NCBI GenBank assembly: GCA_963788055.1
Contig: CAWBFA010000005.1
Location: 816,523 to 880,522 of the forward strand
Reading direction: 5' to 3'
DNA: 64,000 nucleotides
DNA from: JACCTU01 sp963788055
GTDB lineage: Bacteria; Actinomycetota; Thermoleophilia; Gaiellales; Gaiellaceae
Numbering within the stretch: the first letter of the stretch is position 1; the number at the start of each line of letters is the position of its first letter. Below the pieces are notes generated by a model, which saw only the letters and a list, made by a program, of their open reading frames with translations, did no database searches and was not told the origin of the DNA. Positions 43,303-53,003 of this stretch are shown here, in pieces. Made by a program: the position numbers and the translations under genes.

Positions 43303-45726
43303 CTACGTCTGGGAGCCCTCCAGCGCGCGAAGCTCGCGCTCGTAGCGCTCGAGCTTCTCGCGCTCCGCGTCGACCACCTCGGGCGCGGCGTTCGCCACGA
43401 ACCGCTCGTTGCCGAGCATCCGCTGTGACCGTTCGACCTCTTTGCGCAAACGGTCGATCTCGATCTGTGCGTTGCCGTTGGCCTTCACGCGCTCGGGCCG
43501 CACGACCGCGTCGAAGATGCGGCGCTCATCGGCGTCGAGCTCGACCTGCACCTGGCTGCGGCGGAAGATCGCGGCGGCGTCCTGCACGCCCACGAGCGCG
43601 CCGCCGAACTCCCCGAAGCGCGGGTCGGCGCCTGGCCACTCCGCGACGATCAGGCGCGACGGGCGGTCGGGAAGGTTCGACCAGATCTCCTCGGTCACGT
43701 GTGGCATCACAGGGTGGAGCAGCTTGAGCAGCCGCTCGAGCGCCGCGAGCGCGGTTGCCTGGGCGTCTTCGTCCTTCTCGTACAGCCGCGGCTTGATCGC
43801 CTCGAGATACCAATCGCAAAAATCGTCGAACGTGACGCGGTAGAGGAGGTTGACGACCTCGGCGAAGTCGAACCCTTCAATCTGGCGCTCGATGTGGCCG
43901 CGCGCAGCGTCGAGCCGCGCGAGGATCCAACGCTCCTCGACCGAGGCCGGTCGGATCTCCGGCGTCACATCGCCTCCCGCTTGCAACACGAGGCGGCTTG
44001 CGTTCCAGAGCTTGTTCGCGAGCTTGCGTCCTTCGTCGATCATCCCGACGTTGAAGCGGACGTCCTGCGTCGAGGACATCTTGAGCAGCCCGTATCGCGT
44101 CGCGTCGGCGCCGTGCGACCCGATCACGTCGAGTGGGTCGATCCCCGTGCCGAGGCTCTTCGACATGCGGCGGCCGTCCGGCGCGAGCACCGTCGAGTGG
44201 ATGAGCACGTCCGGGAACGGCTCCTCACCCATCAGTTCGAGCCCGGCAGTGATCATCCGCGTCTCCCAGAGGAAGATGATCCCGCGGTCGGTCGCGTTCA
44301 CGTCGTTGGGGTAGAAGTAGTCGAGGTCCGGCGTCTCGTCCGGCCAGCCGAGCGTCGCGAACGGCCAGAGCGCGGACGAGAACCACGTGTCGAGCACGTC
44401 CTCGTCCTGGGTCAGTTCGGTCGAGCCGCACTCAGCGCAGGCAGCCGCGGCCGTCTCGGCGACCGTCGTGTGGCCGTTCGGGCAGTACCAGGCCGGGATC
44501 CGGTGGCCCCACCAGATCTGCCGCGAGATGCACCAGTCGCGGATGTTGTCGAGCCAGTTGAGCGCGACTGCGTTCTGCTGCTCGGGCGTGAAGACGACGC
44601 GTCGCGCACGGATCGCCTCGGAGGCCGGCTTGGCCAGCGGCTCCATCTTCACCCACCACTGGAGCGTGATCAGCGGCTCGATGCGGGCCCCGCACCGGTC
44701 GCAATGGCCGACCGCGTGGCGGTACGGCTCCTGCTTCTCGAGCAGGCCTTGCTCGCGGAGGCGCTCGACGATCCGCTCGTTCGCCTCCTCCTGCGTGAGC
44801 CCCGCAAACTCGCCGGCCTGGTCGTTCATGCGGCCATCGAGCCCGATCACCGTGAGCTCCTCGAGCCCGTGGTCGCGCCCGATGTCGAAGTCCATCGGGT
44901 CGTGGCCCGGCGTGATCTTGAGCGCGCCCGTCCCGAAACCCGCCTCGACGCGCTCGTCGCCGACGATCGGCACGCGGCGCTCGACGATCGGCACGATCGC
45001 CTCCTTGCCGATCAGGTGCTTGTACCGCTCGTCGTTCGGGTTCACCGCGATGCCGGTGTCCGCGAGCATCGTCGCGGGCCGCACGGTCGCGATCGTCATG
45101 TGCCCAGAGTCGTCGGCGAGCGGGTAGCGGATCCACGTGAGCGTGTCGTTCACGTCGATGTGGTTCACCTCGAGGTCCGAGATCGCGGACGCGTCGCGCG
45201 GGCACCAGTTGACGATCCGGTTCGCGCGGTAGATCAGCCCCTTGCGGTGCAGGTGCACGAAGAAGCGCACGACCGCACGCACGTAGCCCTCGTCCATCGT
45301 CATCCGCTCGCGGCGGTAGTCCATCGACGCGCCGAGCGAGCGGAGCTGCCCCATGATCACGCCGCCGTACTTTTCGAGCCACGCCCACACGCGCTCGAGG
45401 AACGCCTCGCGGCCGACGTCGTAGCGCGTCAGCCCCTCTTTCGCAAGCTCGCGCTCGACGACGTTCTGCGTTGCGATGCCTGCGTGGTCGTAGCCAGGCT
45501 GCCAGAGCGCGTTGAGCCCGCGCATCCGGTGCCAGCGGATCAACGCGTCCTGGATCGAGGCGTTGAGTGCGTGCCCCATGTGCAGCTCGCCGGTGACGTT
45601 CGGCGGCGGGAACGCGATCGCGTAGGACTCACGCGTCGGGTCGACGTCCGCGTCATAGAGGCCCTCGGCCTCCCAGGTCTGTTGCCAGCGCGCCTCGACG
45701 CCCTCCGGCTTGTAGAGGGGTTCCAT
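43303..45726 (-). CDS. valS: Valyl-tRNA synthetase
   Basis: 807 aa, cytoplasmic class I synthetase that charges tRNA-Val; the valine tRNA of this window is at 52.5 kb. PPPNVTGELHMGHALN contains the HIGH motif, NWCPRD and the CP1 editing domain follow, DVLDTWFSSALWP is the tryptophan signature, and GRRMSKSLGTG is KMSKS. The C-terminal anticodon-binding domain ends in a coiled coil (VERSQRMLGNERF to LERYERELRALEG). Length fits the shorter bacterial/archaeal-like ValRS. Intact. Confidence 0.97.
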   Translation of the reverse strand: MEPLYKPEGVEARWQQTWEAEGLYDADVDPTRESYAIAFPPPNVTGELHMGHALNASIQDALIRWHRMRGLNALWQPGYDHAGIATQNVVERELAKEGLTRYDVGREAFLERVWAWLEKYGGVIMGQLRSLGASMDYRRERMTMDEGYVRAVVRFFVHLHRKGLIYRANRIVNWCPRDASAISDLEVNHIDVNDTLTWIRYPLADDSGHMTIATVRPATMLADTGIAVNPNDERYKHLIGKEAIVPIVERRVPIVGDERVEAGFGTGALKITPGHDPMDFDIGRDHGLEELTVIGLDGRMNDQAGEFAGLTQEEANERIVERLREQGLLEKQEPYRHAVGHCDRCGARIEPLITLQWWVKMEPLAKPASEAIRARRVVFTPEQQNAVALNWLDNIRDWCISRQIWWGHRIPAWYCPNGHTTVAETAAAACAECGSTELTQDEDVLDTWFSSALWPFATLGWPDETPDLDYFYPNDVNATDRGIIFLWETRMITAGLELMGEEPFPDVLIHSTVLAPDGRRMSKSLGTGIDPLDVIGSHGADATRYGLLKMSSTQDVRFNVGMIDEGRKLANKLWNASRLVLQAGGDVTPEIRPASVEERWILARLDAARGHIERQIEGFDFAEVVNLLYRVTFDDFCDWYLEAIKPRLYEKDEDAQATALAALERLLKLLHPVMPHVTEEIWSNLPDRPSRLIVAEWPGADPRFGEFGGALVGVQDAAAIFRRSQVQVELDADERRIFDAVVRPERVKANGNAQIEIDRLRKEVERSQRMLGNERFVANAAPEVVDAEREKLERYERELRALEGSQT

Positions 45727-45910
45727 CGATCCGGTGAGGTCAGGCAGCGACTATGCGGCGAGTATAGCGGCCGCTCAGGAGGCCGGTACGCCCACGCGCT
45801 GACTGGCCTGGAAGAAGTCGTCCGCCTAAGGCTGATTGACTTTCCGGCCCGGCGGGAAGTATCTTCGACCGGATGGCGCTCGTTCTCGCGGCGGTCGGAA
45901 TACCAAAGGC

Positions 45911-46078
45911 ATGACCCTCTTCCTGAAGGGAGCCGGCTGGTGCGCCGTCTACCTCGGCAGCCTGTTCGGCGTGATAGCGAGCGTCGGCGGCGAGCAGCTG
46001 CTTGCAGCGATGTATCTCGTGTGCGCGCTCGCCGGGTGGGCGGCGGTGCGCGTGACCGAGGTCTCCAGGGCTTCCTGA
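45911..46078 (+). CDS. Small membrane protein
   Basis: 55 aa with two predicted transmembrane helices (GWCAVYLGSLFGVIASVGG and LLAAMYLVCALAGWAAVRV). ATG 45911 follows weak AAAGGC. Family unknown. Its stop codon lies inside a 17-bp block also found beside the intact tRNA-Val at 52506. Confidence 0.5.
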   Translation: MTLFLKGAGWCAVYLGSLFGVIASVGGEQLLAAMYLVCALAGWAAVRVTEVSRAS

Positions 46079-46131
46079 GCGACCTCCGCCTGGAGGCGTA
46101 CCGGGTTCGAACCAGCACGTCCTGCGTATAA
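46067..46131 (-). repeat. Degraded tRNA-Val 3'-end copy (att-like)
   Basis: AGGGCTTCCTGAGCGAC (46067-46083) and TACCGGGTTCGAACCAG (46099-46115) are identical to 52506-52522 and 52540-52556, i.e. the 3' flank and T-arm of tRNA-Val, same order and orientation. The following TCCTGCGTATAAAGC resembles the anticodon arm. The acceptor stem is destroyed. It is probably an old duplicate left by integration at tRNA-Val. Confidence 0.7.
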
Positions 46132-46237
46132 AGCGGGGCCGGGGCGTGGCACCTCGGAGCACCAGCTGCGCGAAAGTCGAGTCAACGCACGCGGAAGGTT
46201 CAGTGCGCCCTACGAAGAAGTCGTCTACATCGAGAAC

Positions 46238-46432
46238 GTGGCGAACGGGACGCGCGGCGTGTTCACGTCGGTTGAGCTCGCACGGTTGGAGCGGGATTTG
46301 CGCTGTCTCGCCTGCGGTGGTCCCCTCGAGGAGCCATTGAGGGATACGGGGTCGCTTCGCTGCCTCGACTGTCGAGAGCTCAACGCGCCGCTCGACCCCA
46401 CCGTCGTCCTGAGTCACGCGCCCGCTGTCTAG
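46238..46432 (+). CDS. Small zinc-ribbon-like protein
   Basis: 64 aa with two CxxC knuckles (RCLACGGPLE and RCLDCREL), enough for one zinc ribbon. GTG 46238 is the best start. No family assigned. It follows the degraded tRNA-Val copy and may belong to the integrated segment. Confidence 0.5.
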   Translation: MANGTRGVFTSVELARLERDLRCLACGGPLEEPLRDTGSLRCLDCRELNAPLDPTVVLSHAPAV

Positions 46433-46830
46433 GCGCCGGGACGACGCTGCACTACGTGGGAGCTCGGCTGTTGAGCCCATCCGGGTCGGAGGACTTGCGC
46501 CCCGGGCGCTGAATCGCAGCTACGGGGGTCGGGGTCGTCTTGCTATGGGGGTGCCGCAGCCCCGGGCAAGGCGTCCGGCCCTCTCTGATTGTGGGCTTCA
46601 TCAGAGCAGGTCGACCGGTGCGTGAAGGGCCGAGGCGCCACAACGCCCCGACCCAATCAAGCGGTACATCCCACAGGGCAATCCCGCCCTCCCCGTACGG
46701 CTAGATGACCCTCTACGAGTGGGCGCCTTAACACGCTCACAAGCTTCATGGGGCGTTCACCGGCGCCATTTCCCGGCCGCCAGGCGCGAGGCCTACTTCG
46801 TGGAATCGCTGGACCACCCTCGTCGCGGCT
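46433..46830. other. Gene-free stretch
   Basis: 398 bp between the zinc-ribbon gene and the LuxR gene. Base composition is lower in coding signal and no frame resembles a protein. GC-rich inverted segments around 46497-46570 are present but no clean terminator stem is seen. Confidence 0.4.
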
Positions 46831-47857
46831 CTACGCGGGCGTGCGTCGCTGCCACCCCTCGTCGACGAGGACGCCCAGCAGGCGGGCGGCGGCCGCGGTG
46901 CGTGTGCGGACGCCGAGCTTGGCGTAGATGTTCTCAAGGTGTCTTCGCACCGTCGTCGGCGCGATCCAGAGGATCTCGGCGATCTCCCCATTCGTCTTGC
47001 CACGCGCGACCCAGGCGAGGATCTCGCGCTCGCGCGGCGTCAGGCCGAGCTCGTCGCGTATTTCCTCCAGCAGCAACGCGTCGCCGGAACGGTCAACGGT
47101 CAAGCGGCAACCGGCGACCCGCCGTGTGAGCGTCGCCGAGCCGGACTCCACCCACTGCGCGAGCGCGCGTGGCAGTTCGCCTTCCGGCGCGACGCCGAAG
47201 TACTCACCAATTAGCCTGCGGGCGGACGGTGAGGCGAACTCGATCCGTCCATCGGGTGCGAGGAAGATCAGACCGCGCGGATCCAGCTCAGACGCCGACT
47301 CGAGGGCGGCGATCGCCGTTTGCAGTCGCCGCCGAGTCTGCGCCGCACGCCAGAGGCGGCCGAAGTGGGGCTGCAGAAGATCGAGCATGAGGCGGTCGCG
47401 CTCGGTGAAGTCCCGGCCAGGTCCCCGATCGAAGATGAACGTCTTCGTGTGCCACGGCGGCGAGGGAATCGCCACGGCGAGCGAGCGCTCGATGCCGGCC
47501 GGCCGGAACCACAGCGCGTAGATTCGCGTTCGCCGAAGTTGGGACAGGGTGAAGAAGTCGGAGAGCTTGAGCGCTCGGAAGTCGCCTCGGTTGTGCCAGC
47601 TGCAGACGGGATGCTCGGCGGCGATGTCCCAGTAGGAGAGCGTCGCCGTCGTCCCCTTCGTCGCCAGGCCGGCAGACCGCGTCGTGGACTCGTTGCCGTA
47701 CCCGATCCTGCTCACAGTAGGTGACTGTGTCGGTGGGGACGAGCTTGCCGAGCTCCTCGAGGACCTCAGGCGTGAACGGATCCTCGCCGCCAAGCTCCTC
47801 GGACTGGGCGACAAAACGGAACAGCGGCTCCGCATCTCGAGCGGCCAGCGCAACCAC
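46831..47857 (-). CDS. LuxR-family regulator with N-terminal sensor domain, frameshifted
   Basis: The C-terminal helix-turn-helix is LTPREREILAWVARGKTNGE, IAEILWIAPTTVRRHLENIY. Before it is a PAS/GAF-like sensor (FFTLSQLRRTRIYALWFRP, FDRGPGRDFTERDRLMLDLL). The first 70 codons (EPLFRFVAQSEELG, VLEELGKLVPTDTVTYCEQD) lie in another frame; an extra base near 47643-47650 explains it. GTG 47857 with GAGGAG upstream is a plausible start. It diverges from the haloperoxidase-like gene at 47975, a likely target. Confidence 0.78.
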
Positions 47858-47974
47858 GACTCCTCGAACGATATGACGAATGACCAATGGAATCCAATCA
47901 CCGGAGCGGCCATCCTGGTCTCGGAGGGGTTCGACCTCCGTGGGGGCCACGGTTCACCAGAGAAAGGGGAAACT

Positions 47975-49375
47975 ATGAGGAGCCCAGGAAAATTTCCGAT
48001 TGCGGCGGCATCCGCAGTTCTTGCTCGGGTTCTTCGCGTCGGGGCGATCGCGGCGCTGGTCCTCGCTGCGTCGGCAGGCACTACGCGTGATGCGGCGGCG
48101 GCGCTGCCGCCGGGGAACACGGTCGCGCAGTGGAACAAGATCGCCGAGGACACGGTGGTGGGCTCAGGTGCGTTCCAGGGCGAGGGCTTCATATACATGG
48201 CGTATGTGTCGACAGCCGTCTACAACGCCTTGGTGGCGATCGAGGGCGGGTACGAGCCCGTGGACTCGACGATCACCGCGCCTGCGGGAGCCTCGGTCGA
48301 TTGCGCAGTAGTCGCGGCTGCCTACCGCACGCTTGGCTTCTACTTCTCGTCGTCGCCGGTTCTCGTGGCGAGCCTCGACGCCAACTACGCCGAGGCGCTC
48401 TCGCCCTCGAACCTGGACGGGTGCACTGCGGACAGCGGCGCCGGCACTGCTGTCGGTCTGGCGGCTGCCAACGAGGTGATCCACAACCGCACCACCGGTC
48501 CCAACCCCGATGGGCGCATGACCCCGATCGGGGTGAGCACGCCCTTCCCGACGCTGCCGCTTGGCCCGGGCGTGTGGCGGTTGACGCCGCCGTTCGCCGC
48601 GCCGCAGACGCCGTGGGTGGGGAACGTGCGCCGATTTCTGCTGCAGAGCGTGGACCAGTTCCTCCCCGACCCGCCGCCTTCGCTACAGAGCGACGAGTGG
48701 GTCGAGGCGTTCGACCAGATCAAGGCGTACGGCCAAGCGACCAGCAGCGTGCGCAGTGACGAGCAGAGCACGATCGCGAGGTTCTGGTCGGCGAACGTGA
48801 TCCGCCAGTTCAACCGGGTCGAGCGCGACCTTGCCGCCGCACGCGCCTTCAGCCTGCTCGAGACAGCACGGCTGGCAGCGATGGTCAACCTCGTCGGCGC
48901 CGACGCACTGATGTCTGCGTTGTATGCCAAGTACCACTACTTGTTCTGGCGGCCGGTCACCGCGATCGATCCCACCGCCGTGATCGCGGACGGCTTCGGG
49001 CCGATACCGGGCTACGACGACGCTAACCCGGCGACGGTTGAGCAAACGGGCTGGCGGCCGCTCTTGACCACGCCCAACCACCCCGAATACCCTGCCGCGC
49101 ACGGCGTGATTACCTCGGCGATGGCCGAGGTGTTCAGCACCTTCCTCGGCACGAACCGGATCGAGCTCGATGTCCACGGGTTTGACCCAGCCGGGCCAGC
49201 CGGGAACCTGAACGCGGTGCGGGGCTTCGACATGCCCAACGACCTCCGCCACGAGATCATCGCCGCCCGCCTCTGGGCAGGGCTGCACTACCACTTCTCA
49301 GGCGTCGCCGGCGTTGTCCTCGGCCGCAAGATCGCGAAATTCGACCTCAATCACGCCTTCCGACGCGTCGGTTAG
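47975..49375 (+). CDS. Vanadium-dependent haloperoxidase-like secreted protein
   Basis: 466 aa. Signal peptide (residues about 15-45) and helical PAP2/haloperoxidase domain. Site residues: K and R in KYHYLFWRP (7 apart), the acid-base His in HPEYPAAHG, and R with H in RLWAGLH (6 apart). The Ser-Gly that normally precede the His are Ala-Ala. It is about 25 residues longer than the relative at 10993. ATG 47975 follows AGAAAGGGG. It diverges from LuxR within the tRNA-Val-bounded segment. Halide oxidation is unproven. Confidence 0.85.
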   Translation: MRSPGKFPIAAASAVLARVLRVGAIAALVLAASAGTTRDAAAALPPGNTVAQWNKIAEDTVVGSGAFQGEGFIYMAYVSTAVYNALVAIEGGYEPVDSTITAPAGASVDCAVVAAAYRTLGFYFSSSPVLVASLDANYAEALSPSNLDGCTADSGAGTAVGLAAANEVIHNRTTGPNPDGRMTPIGVSTPFPTLPLGPGVWRLTPPFAAPQTPWVGNVRRFLLQSVDQFLPDPPPSLQSDEWVEAFDQIKAYGQATSSVRSDEQSTIARFWSANVIRQFNRVERDLAAARAFSLLETARLAAMVNLVGADALMSALYAKYHYLFWRPVTAIDPTAVIADGFGPIPGYDDANPATVEQTGWRPLLTTPNHPEYPAAHGVITSAMAEVFSTFLGTNRIELDVHGFDPAGPAGNLNAVRGFDMPNDLRHEIIAARLWAGLHYHFSGVAGVVLGRKIAKFDLNHAFRRVG

Positions 49376-49644
49376 CACTCGGCAGTACTCGGCTCGGGGA
49401 CGCGCCCACTGGCACGCTCCCCGAGCCCGTCTCGTAGATCACGCCTGCACCCTGGCGGCCGGCGACGCTGATGAAGACGCTTTGTTCAGCCAGCGGCATC
49501 GGGCGTACCCCTGGAGATCGGCCGCCGTCGCGCTTCAGGGCGCAGATGCGACAAGGCCTCGACGCTTCGCGTGCTGCCCGTGGGCGCGATGTTCGTGCGG
49601 CCTTCCAGTGTCCGTCCGGAGCCCGGTGCAGTGAGGGGGAGGAG

Positions 49645-50625
49645 TCAGGTGCTCGTGTGCACGAGCGCGTGGATGGCTGGTGGCGGGTCGCCGTGGGACG
49701 TGCAGGCGCGCCAGTTGTCACCGCGGTCGTTGCTCTGCCAGATCTGTCCGTCGGCGAGCGCCGCGAACAGCCGGCCGTCACCGGCGACCAGCGCGTAGGG
49801 CATTGCCGGTAGCGGCTCGGGAAGCCCGCCGCTGAGAGCACGCCAGGGCTCTCCCGCCCGGCGGCGGTAGATGCGCGCCTCCGGATCGCCGCCTCCGTGT
49901 GCGGCAGAGGGTCCGGTGCTCGCCGAGACGTACCACAGCTCGGGGTCGTTCCGGTCGACGGCGACTGACCAGGTGTAATGGCGGTCGCGGCCGTCGTCGG
50001 CCGGCCGCCAAGTCTCGCCGGCGTCCTCGCTGAAGGCCGCCCCGCCTCCACCGGCTTCGTATGCTCGGCCGCCAACCTCCGGGTGCCAAGCGAGCGAGTG
50101 CACGTCCCGCTGCGCGCCCGGGCGGTGGTCCTGCCAGGTGGCGCCGCCGTCGCTCGAACGCATCAGCCCGCCTAGCTCGATCCCGACCAGGATCAGATCG
50201 GCGTCGTGGGGGTTCGGCGCGATCCAGCGCACATGCGACGTCCACGGCCGCGGCGGAAAGCGCCAGGTTGGCCGCGAAGGCAGCCCGAGCAGCGCATCTA
50301 ACTCACGCCAACTCTCGCCGCGATCCTGGCTGCGGAACAAGCGGCTCGGCTCTGTGCCCGCGTACACGGCACCGTCCGCTGCGCTGACCGCCAACGAGAA
50401 GACTCCGGGCTCGGGCAGCGCGGAATCGGCCCAGCTGCGCCCGCCGTCGTCCGTCCGCCGCACTCCTCGTTCGCGTAGACCGGCATAGACAGTGTCCGGG
50501 TCGTGCGGATCGACCGCCAGGCACTGCGCCCCACTCCCGTCAAGCGAAAGCTCGACGGTCCACTCGCCGTTCGCCTCGTCCAGCCGGGCGATGCCGTCCC
50601 CCGTCGCGGCGTACAGACGCGCCAT
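49645..50625 (-). CDS. Asp-box (BNR-repeat) beta-propeller protein
   Basis: 326 aa with five Asp boxes (RTDDGGRSW, RSQDRGESW, RSSDGGATW, FSEDAGETW, QSNDRGDNW) spaced by 45-70 residues, giving a sialidase/VPS10-like propeller. No signal peptide and no sialidase catalytic residues are evident, so binding rather than hydrolysis is likely. ATG 50625. The region 49376-49644 downstream holds no gene. Confidence 0.8.
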   Translation of the reverse strand: MARLYAATGDGIARLDEANGEWTVELSLDGSGAQCLAVDPHDPDTVYAGLRERGVRRTDDGGRSWADSALPEPGVFSLAVSAADGAVYAGTEPSRLFRSQDRGESWRELDALLGLPSRPTWRFPPRPWTSHVRWIAPNPHDADLILVGIELGGLMRSSDGGATWQDHRPGAQRDVHSLAWHPEVGGRAYEAGGGGAAFSEDAGETWRPADDGRDRHYTWSVAVDRNDPELWYVSASTGPSAAHGGGDPEARIYRRRAGEPWRALSGGLPEPLPAMPYALVAGDGRLFAALADGQIWQSNDRGDNWRACTSHGDPPPAIHALVHTST

Positions 50626-50694
50626 CGACTAAAGCGTACGGTGGGGACACCGCCCCGGCGGAGTCACATCTCGGCGAGGCCGTTACCCTAATCG

Positions 50695-51045
50695 TCACCC
50701 GCTCGTGGCGTCGAGAAGCTGAAGGAGGTCGTGCGCTGCCAGCTCGACGTCCTTATGGCGCCACTCGGCGGCTCGGTACTGGCATGCGATCAACCCCGAT
50801 CGGTGCACGCGGCGGAAGTCCCCGTAGACGAACGCGTACCTGGCTTTCGTCTCGTCCGCAGCACCCTCCGTCAGTCCCAGATGCCATTCGGCGTACTCCC
50901 CCCACGAATGCGACTCGAGGAAGGCGTTCTCGTCCCGGGCAGCCGGTTGCACATCTCCCCAGTCGCTGCGGAGCACGTACTGGCGGCCCCTGATGAGCTG
51001 CTCGGCCCGCGCGACCGCGCGCTTATTCACGGAGTACGAGGCCAA
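50695..51045 (-). CDS. Conserved actinobacterial hypothetical protein
   Basis: 116 aa, starting MASYSVNKRAVARAEQLIRG and containing SDWGDVQPAARDEN, SHSWGEYAEWHLGL, FVYGDFRRVHRSGLIACQYR and HDLLQLLD. I recognise the pattern as a widespread actinobacterial protein without assigned function. No membrane helix or cofactor motif. Intact; the start is well supported by the conserved N-terminus. Confidence 0.8.
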   Translation of the reverse strand: MASYSVNKRAVARAEQLIRGRQYVLRSDWGDVQPAARDENAFLESHSWGEYAEWHLGLTEGAADETKARYAFVYGDFRRVHRSGLIACQYRAAEWRHKDVELAAHDLLQLLDATSG

Positions 51046-51120
51046 ACCCGGATTCTCGCAGCGAACGCGAACGAACGAGTCCGACGTGGCGTCGAACGAA
51101 GTGCATCGCGTCGGTGACAG

Positions 51121-52389
51121 TCATTGCAACAGCAACTCGGCGCTGAGCGATCCGCGCCAGATCAACTGTGCACGAGAGCCGCGTGGCAGCCTCAGGCGGA
51201 CGTTCAGAAACCCGCGCGCGTCGGTGACCTGCGTCCCTCGGGCTGAGCGCCAACCGCGGCCGGCGTTAAACCGAATCCCGTAGCGCTGCGGCCCGTTACC
51301 CGGCCGGATCTGGCCCCAGAGCGTCACCGTGGAGCCGCGTCGCGCCACCTGCACGAGCGGCATCCGGAACGCTCGTAGGCTCGGCTTTGCGACATTCCTC
51401 GACGTCAACAAGCCGCTCTGCCAGCGGCCCACCTGCCGCTCATCGCGGATCAGGAACTGGATCAGCATCTGCACCCGCGGCGCGAGGTACGTCCGTCGCG
51501 CCGCTTGAGCGACGTACTGCGCCTGCAGGGTCCGCGACACGCCGAGGGCTCGATCGGGTGGATTGGTCTGGTAACCGTGCTCGGTGAGCCAGATCGGCTT
51601 CTTTCCGAACGCGCGCGTGACTTCGGCGAGGAGCCGCCCCAGCGACGCGAGGGTCAGCGACGAGCAGGAACGACACCCGCCGCTGAACGGGGTCTCACCG
51701 CGGTTGAGCGGGTACGGATGGTGTGCGTAGGCGTCGAGGCGAGGCTTCAGCGAGCCCATTGCGCGGATCCACGGGACGGGGCCGACGTCTCCGCTCCCCC
51801 CGCGTGGCGCAGTCACCCCTCCGGCGACCTGGTCGCGCGGATTCACGCGCTTGATCGCGGAGTACGCCGCGTTGAGGAGCCGGACATAGGTTTCCGGCGT
51901 CGTCGGCCGGAGGCTCCAGTTCTTGTTGGGCTCGTTCCAGATGACCCAGTACCGGACCTGCGGATACCGTCGCGCGGCGGCGTAGGCGAAGCTCGCGAAT
52001 GTGTTCGGGTCGTTCGGAGCCCAGCTCGGCCCGCGGCCGCCGTTTGCCCAACGGGGCGTCCCGACCAGGGTGACGACCGCGTCGATCCCGTGATCTTGAA
52101 GACTGTTCAGGAGCGCATCTGCCGCGTCCCACCGGTACGCGGGATCCGTGTGCTTGGTCGGGCGTGCCGGCCGTCGGAGCGCGGTGTCGTTCCAGCGAAT
52201 GTTGACGCGAACGACGTCGATCCCCAGGCCCTTCAGGAAGCGCAGCCGCGAATCGTACGAGCCCGGCCCCCCGAGCAGCCATGCGTCGTCTTGAATTCCG
52301 TAGCGGATGCCGGTTGACGGTTTTGCTTCCGGCACGGCAAGCAGACCCAAAGTGAGCCCCAGAAGACCAATCGCGAGTCGGATCAACAT
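51121..52389 (-). CDS. Secreted glycoside hydrolase (clan A, GH39-like)
   Basis: 422 aa. Signal peptide MLIRLAIGLLGLTLGLLAVP precedes a TIM-barrel: GIDVVRVNIRWND, acid/base Glu in YWVIWNEPNKNW, HHPYP, and nucleophile Glu in IWLTEHGYQTNP. The C-terminal 80 residues look like a small beta domain (GWRSARGTQVTDARGFLNVR). Sugar specificity is unclear. I chose ATG 52389, which starts the signal peptide; ATG 52446 is also in frame. It is the last gene before tRNA-Val. Confidence 0.82.
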   Translation of the reverse strand: MLIRLAIGLLGLTLGLLAVPEAKPSTGIRYGIQDDAWLLGGPGSYDSRLRFLKGLGIDVVRVNIRWNDTALRRPARPTKHTDPAYRWDAADALLNSLQDHGIDAVVTLVGTPRWANGGRGPSWAPNDPNTFASFAYAAARRYPQVRYWVIWNEPNKNWSLRPTTPETYVRLLNAAYSAIKRVNPRDQVAGGVTAPRGGSGDVGPVPWIRAMGSLKPRLDAYAHHPYPLNRGETPFSGGCRSCSSLTLASLGRLLAEVTRAFGKKPIWLTEHGYQTNPPDRALGVSRTLQAQYVAQAARRTYLAPRVQMLIQFLIRDERQVGRWQSGLLTSRNVAKPSLRAFRMPLVQVARRGSTVTLWGQIRPGNGPQRYGIRFNAGRGWRSARGTQVTDARGFLNVRLRLPRGSRAQLIWRGSLSAELLLQ

Positions 52390-52532
52390 CGTGAGGAAAT
52401 TCGCCCCAGCGTTGCGAGGCCCACTGGTCAATTGCCACCGCGGCATTGCTTCAAAACGCCTCAGGGTGTGACCGTTGCCGTCGAAGGCAAACGGAGGCCC
52501 GCTTCAGGGCTTCCTGAGCGACGCGCGGCGAG

Positions 52533-52605
52533 TGGGCGGTACCGGGTTCGAACCAGTGACCTCCTGCGTGTAAAGCAGGTGCTCTGCCAGCTGAGCTAAC
52601 CGCCC
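52533..52605 (-). tRNA. tRNA-Val (TAC)
   Basis: 73 nt, no encoded CCA. Acceptor GGGCGGT pairs with ACCGCCC, discriminator A. D-arm GCTCAGCTGGCAGAGC, anticodon TAC in CTTTACA closed by CCTGC/GCAGG, T-arm CTGGTTCGAACCCGG. The 3' flank and T-arm are partly duplicated at 46067-46131. Confidence 0.95.
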
Positions 52606-52623
52606 ACGCTCAGTCTGCCAGCC

Positions 52624-52667
52624 TTGACACGCATCGATGAGTTTCGATAGATTGAGATTCATCGATG
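52624..52667 (+). promoter_or_regulatory. ars operon promoter and ArsR operator
   Basis: TTGACA (52624-52629), 18-bp spacer, TAGATT (52648-52653). An inverted repeat CATCGATGA (52632-52640) / TTCATCGATG (52658-52667), with an inner TTTCGATA, covers spacer and start codon. This is the ArsR/SmtB operator style. The predicted transcript start lies within a few bases of the ATG (52665), so arsR may be leaderless. Confidence 0.75.
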
Positions 52668-53003
52668 GAAGCTCTCGCGATCGTCTGCTGCGGGCCGCTC
52701 GGCGCGCCCGTCCTCTCCGAGGAGGAGACGGAGGCGACCGCAGTGCTCTTTCGCGCGCTCGGAGACCCTGCGCGGGTGCGGATCATGAACGTGCTCGCGA
52801 CGAGCGACGGGCCCGTTTGCATCTGCAACCTCGTCGAGCCGCTCGGGCTGTCACAGCCCACAGTCTCGCATCACATGAAGAAGCTGCTCGAGGTCGGACT
52901 CGTCGACCGGGAGCAGCGTGGCAAGTGGGCTTATTACACGCTGAAGCCTAAGGCAGCTCGCAAGCTCCTCGCTGTCGCCGACCTGAAGGGAGTGTGCTGC
53001 TGA
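52665..53003 (+). CDS. arsR: ArsR-family arsenic-responsive repressor
   Basis: 112 aa winged-helix repressor. LFRALGDPARVRIMNVLATS opens the HTH, GPVCICNLVEPLGLSQPTVS contains the recognition helix and a CxC pair that can bind As(III), followed by HHMKKLLEVGLVDREQRGKW. A CC pair ends the protein, and another lies at residues 8-9. It probably represses its own operon until arsenite binds. The ATG overlaps the operator and no ribosome site is seen, consistent with a leaderless mRNA. Its stop overlaps the arsM start. Confidence 0.92.
   Translation: MEALAIVCCGPLGAPVLSEEETEATAVLFRALGDPARVRIMNVLATSDGPVCICNLVEPLGLSQPTVSHHMKKLLEVGLVDREQRGKWAYYTLKPKAARKLLAVADLKGVCC

Noticed and set aside
43699..46131. 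810-codon plus-strand frame opposite valS
   Set aside because: Antisense shadow; valS has both class I signatures in the right order.
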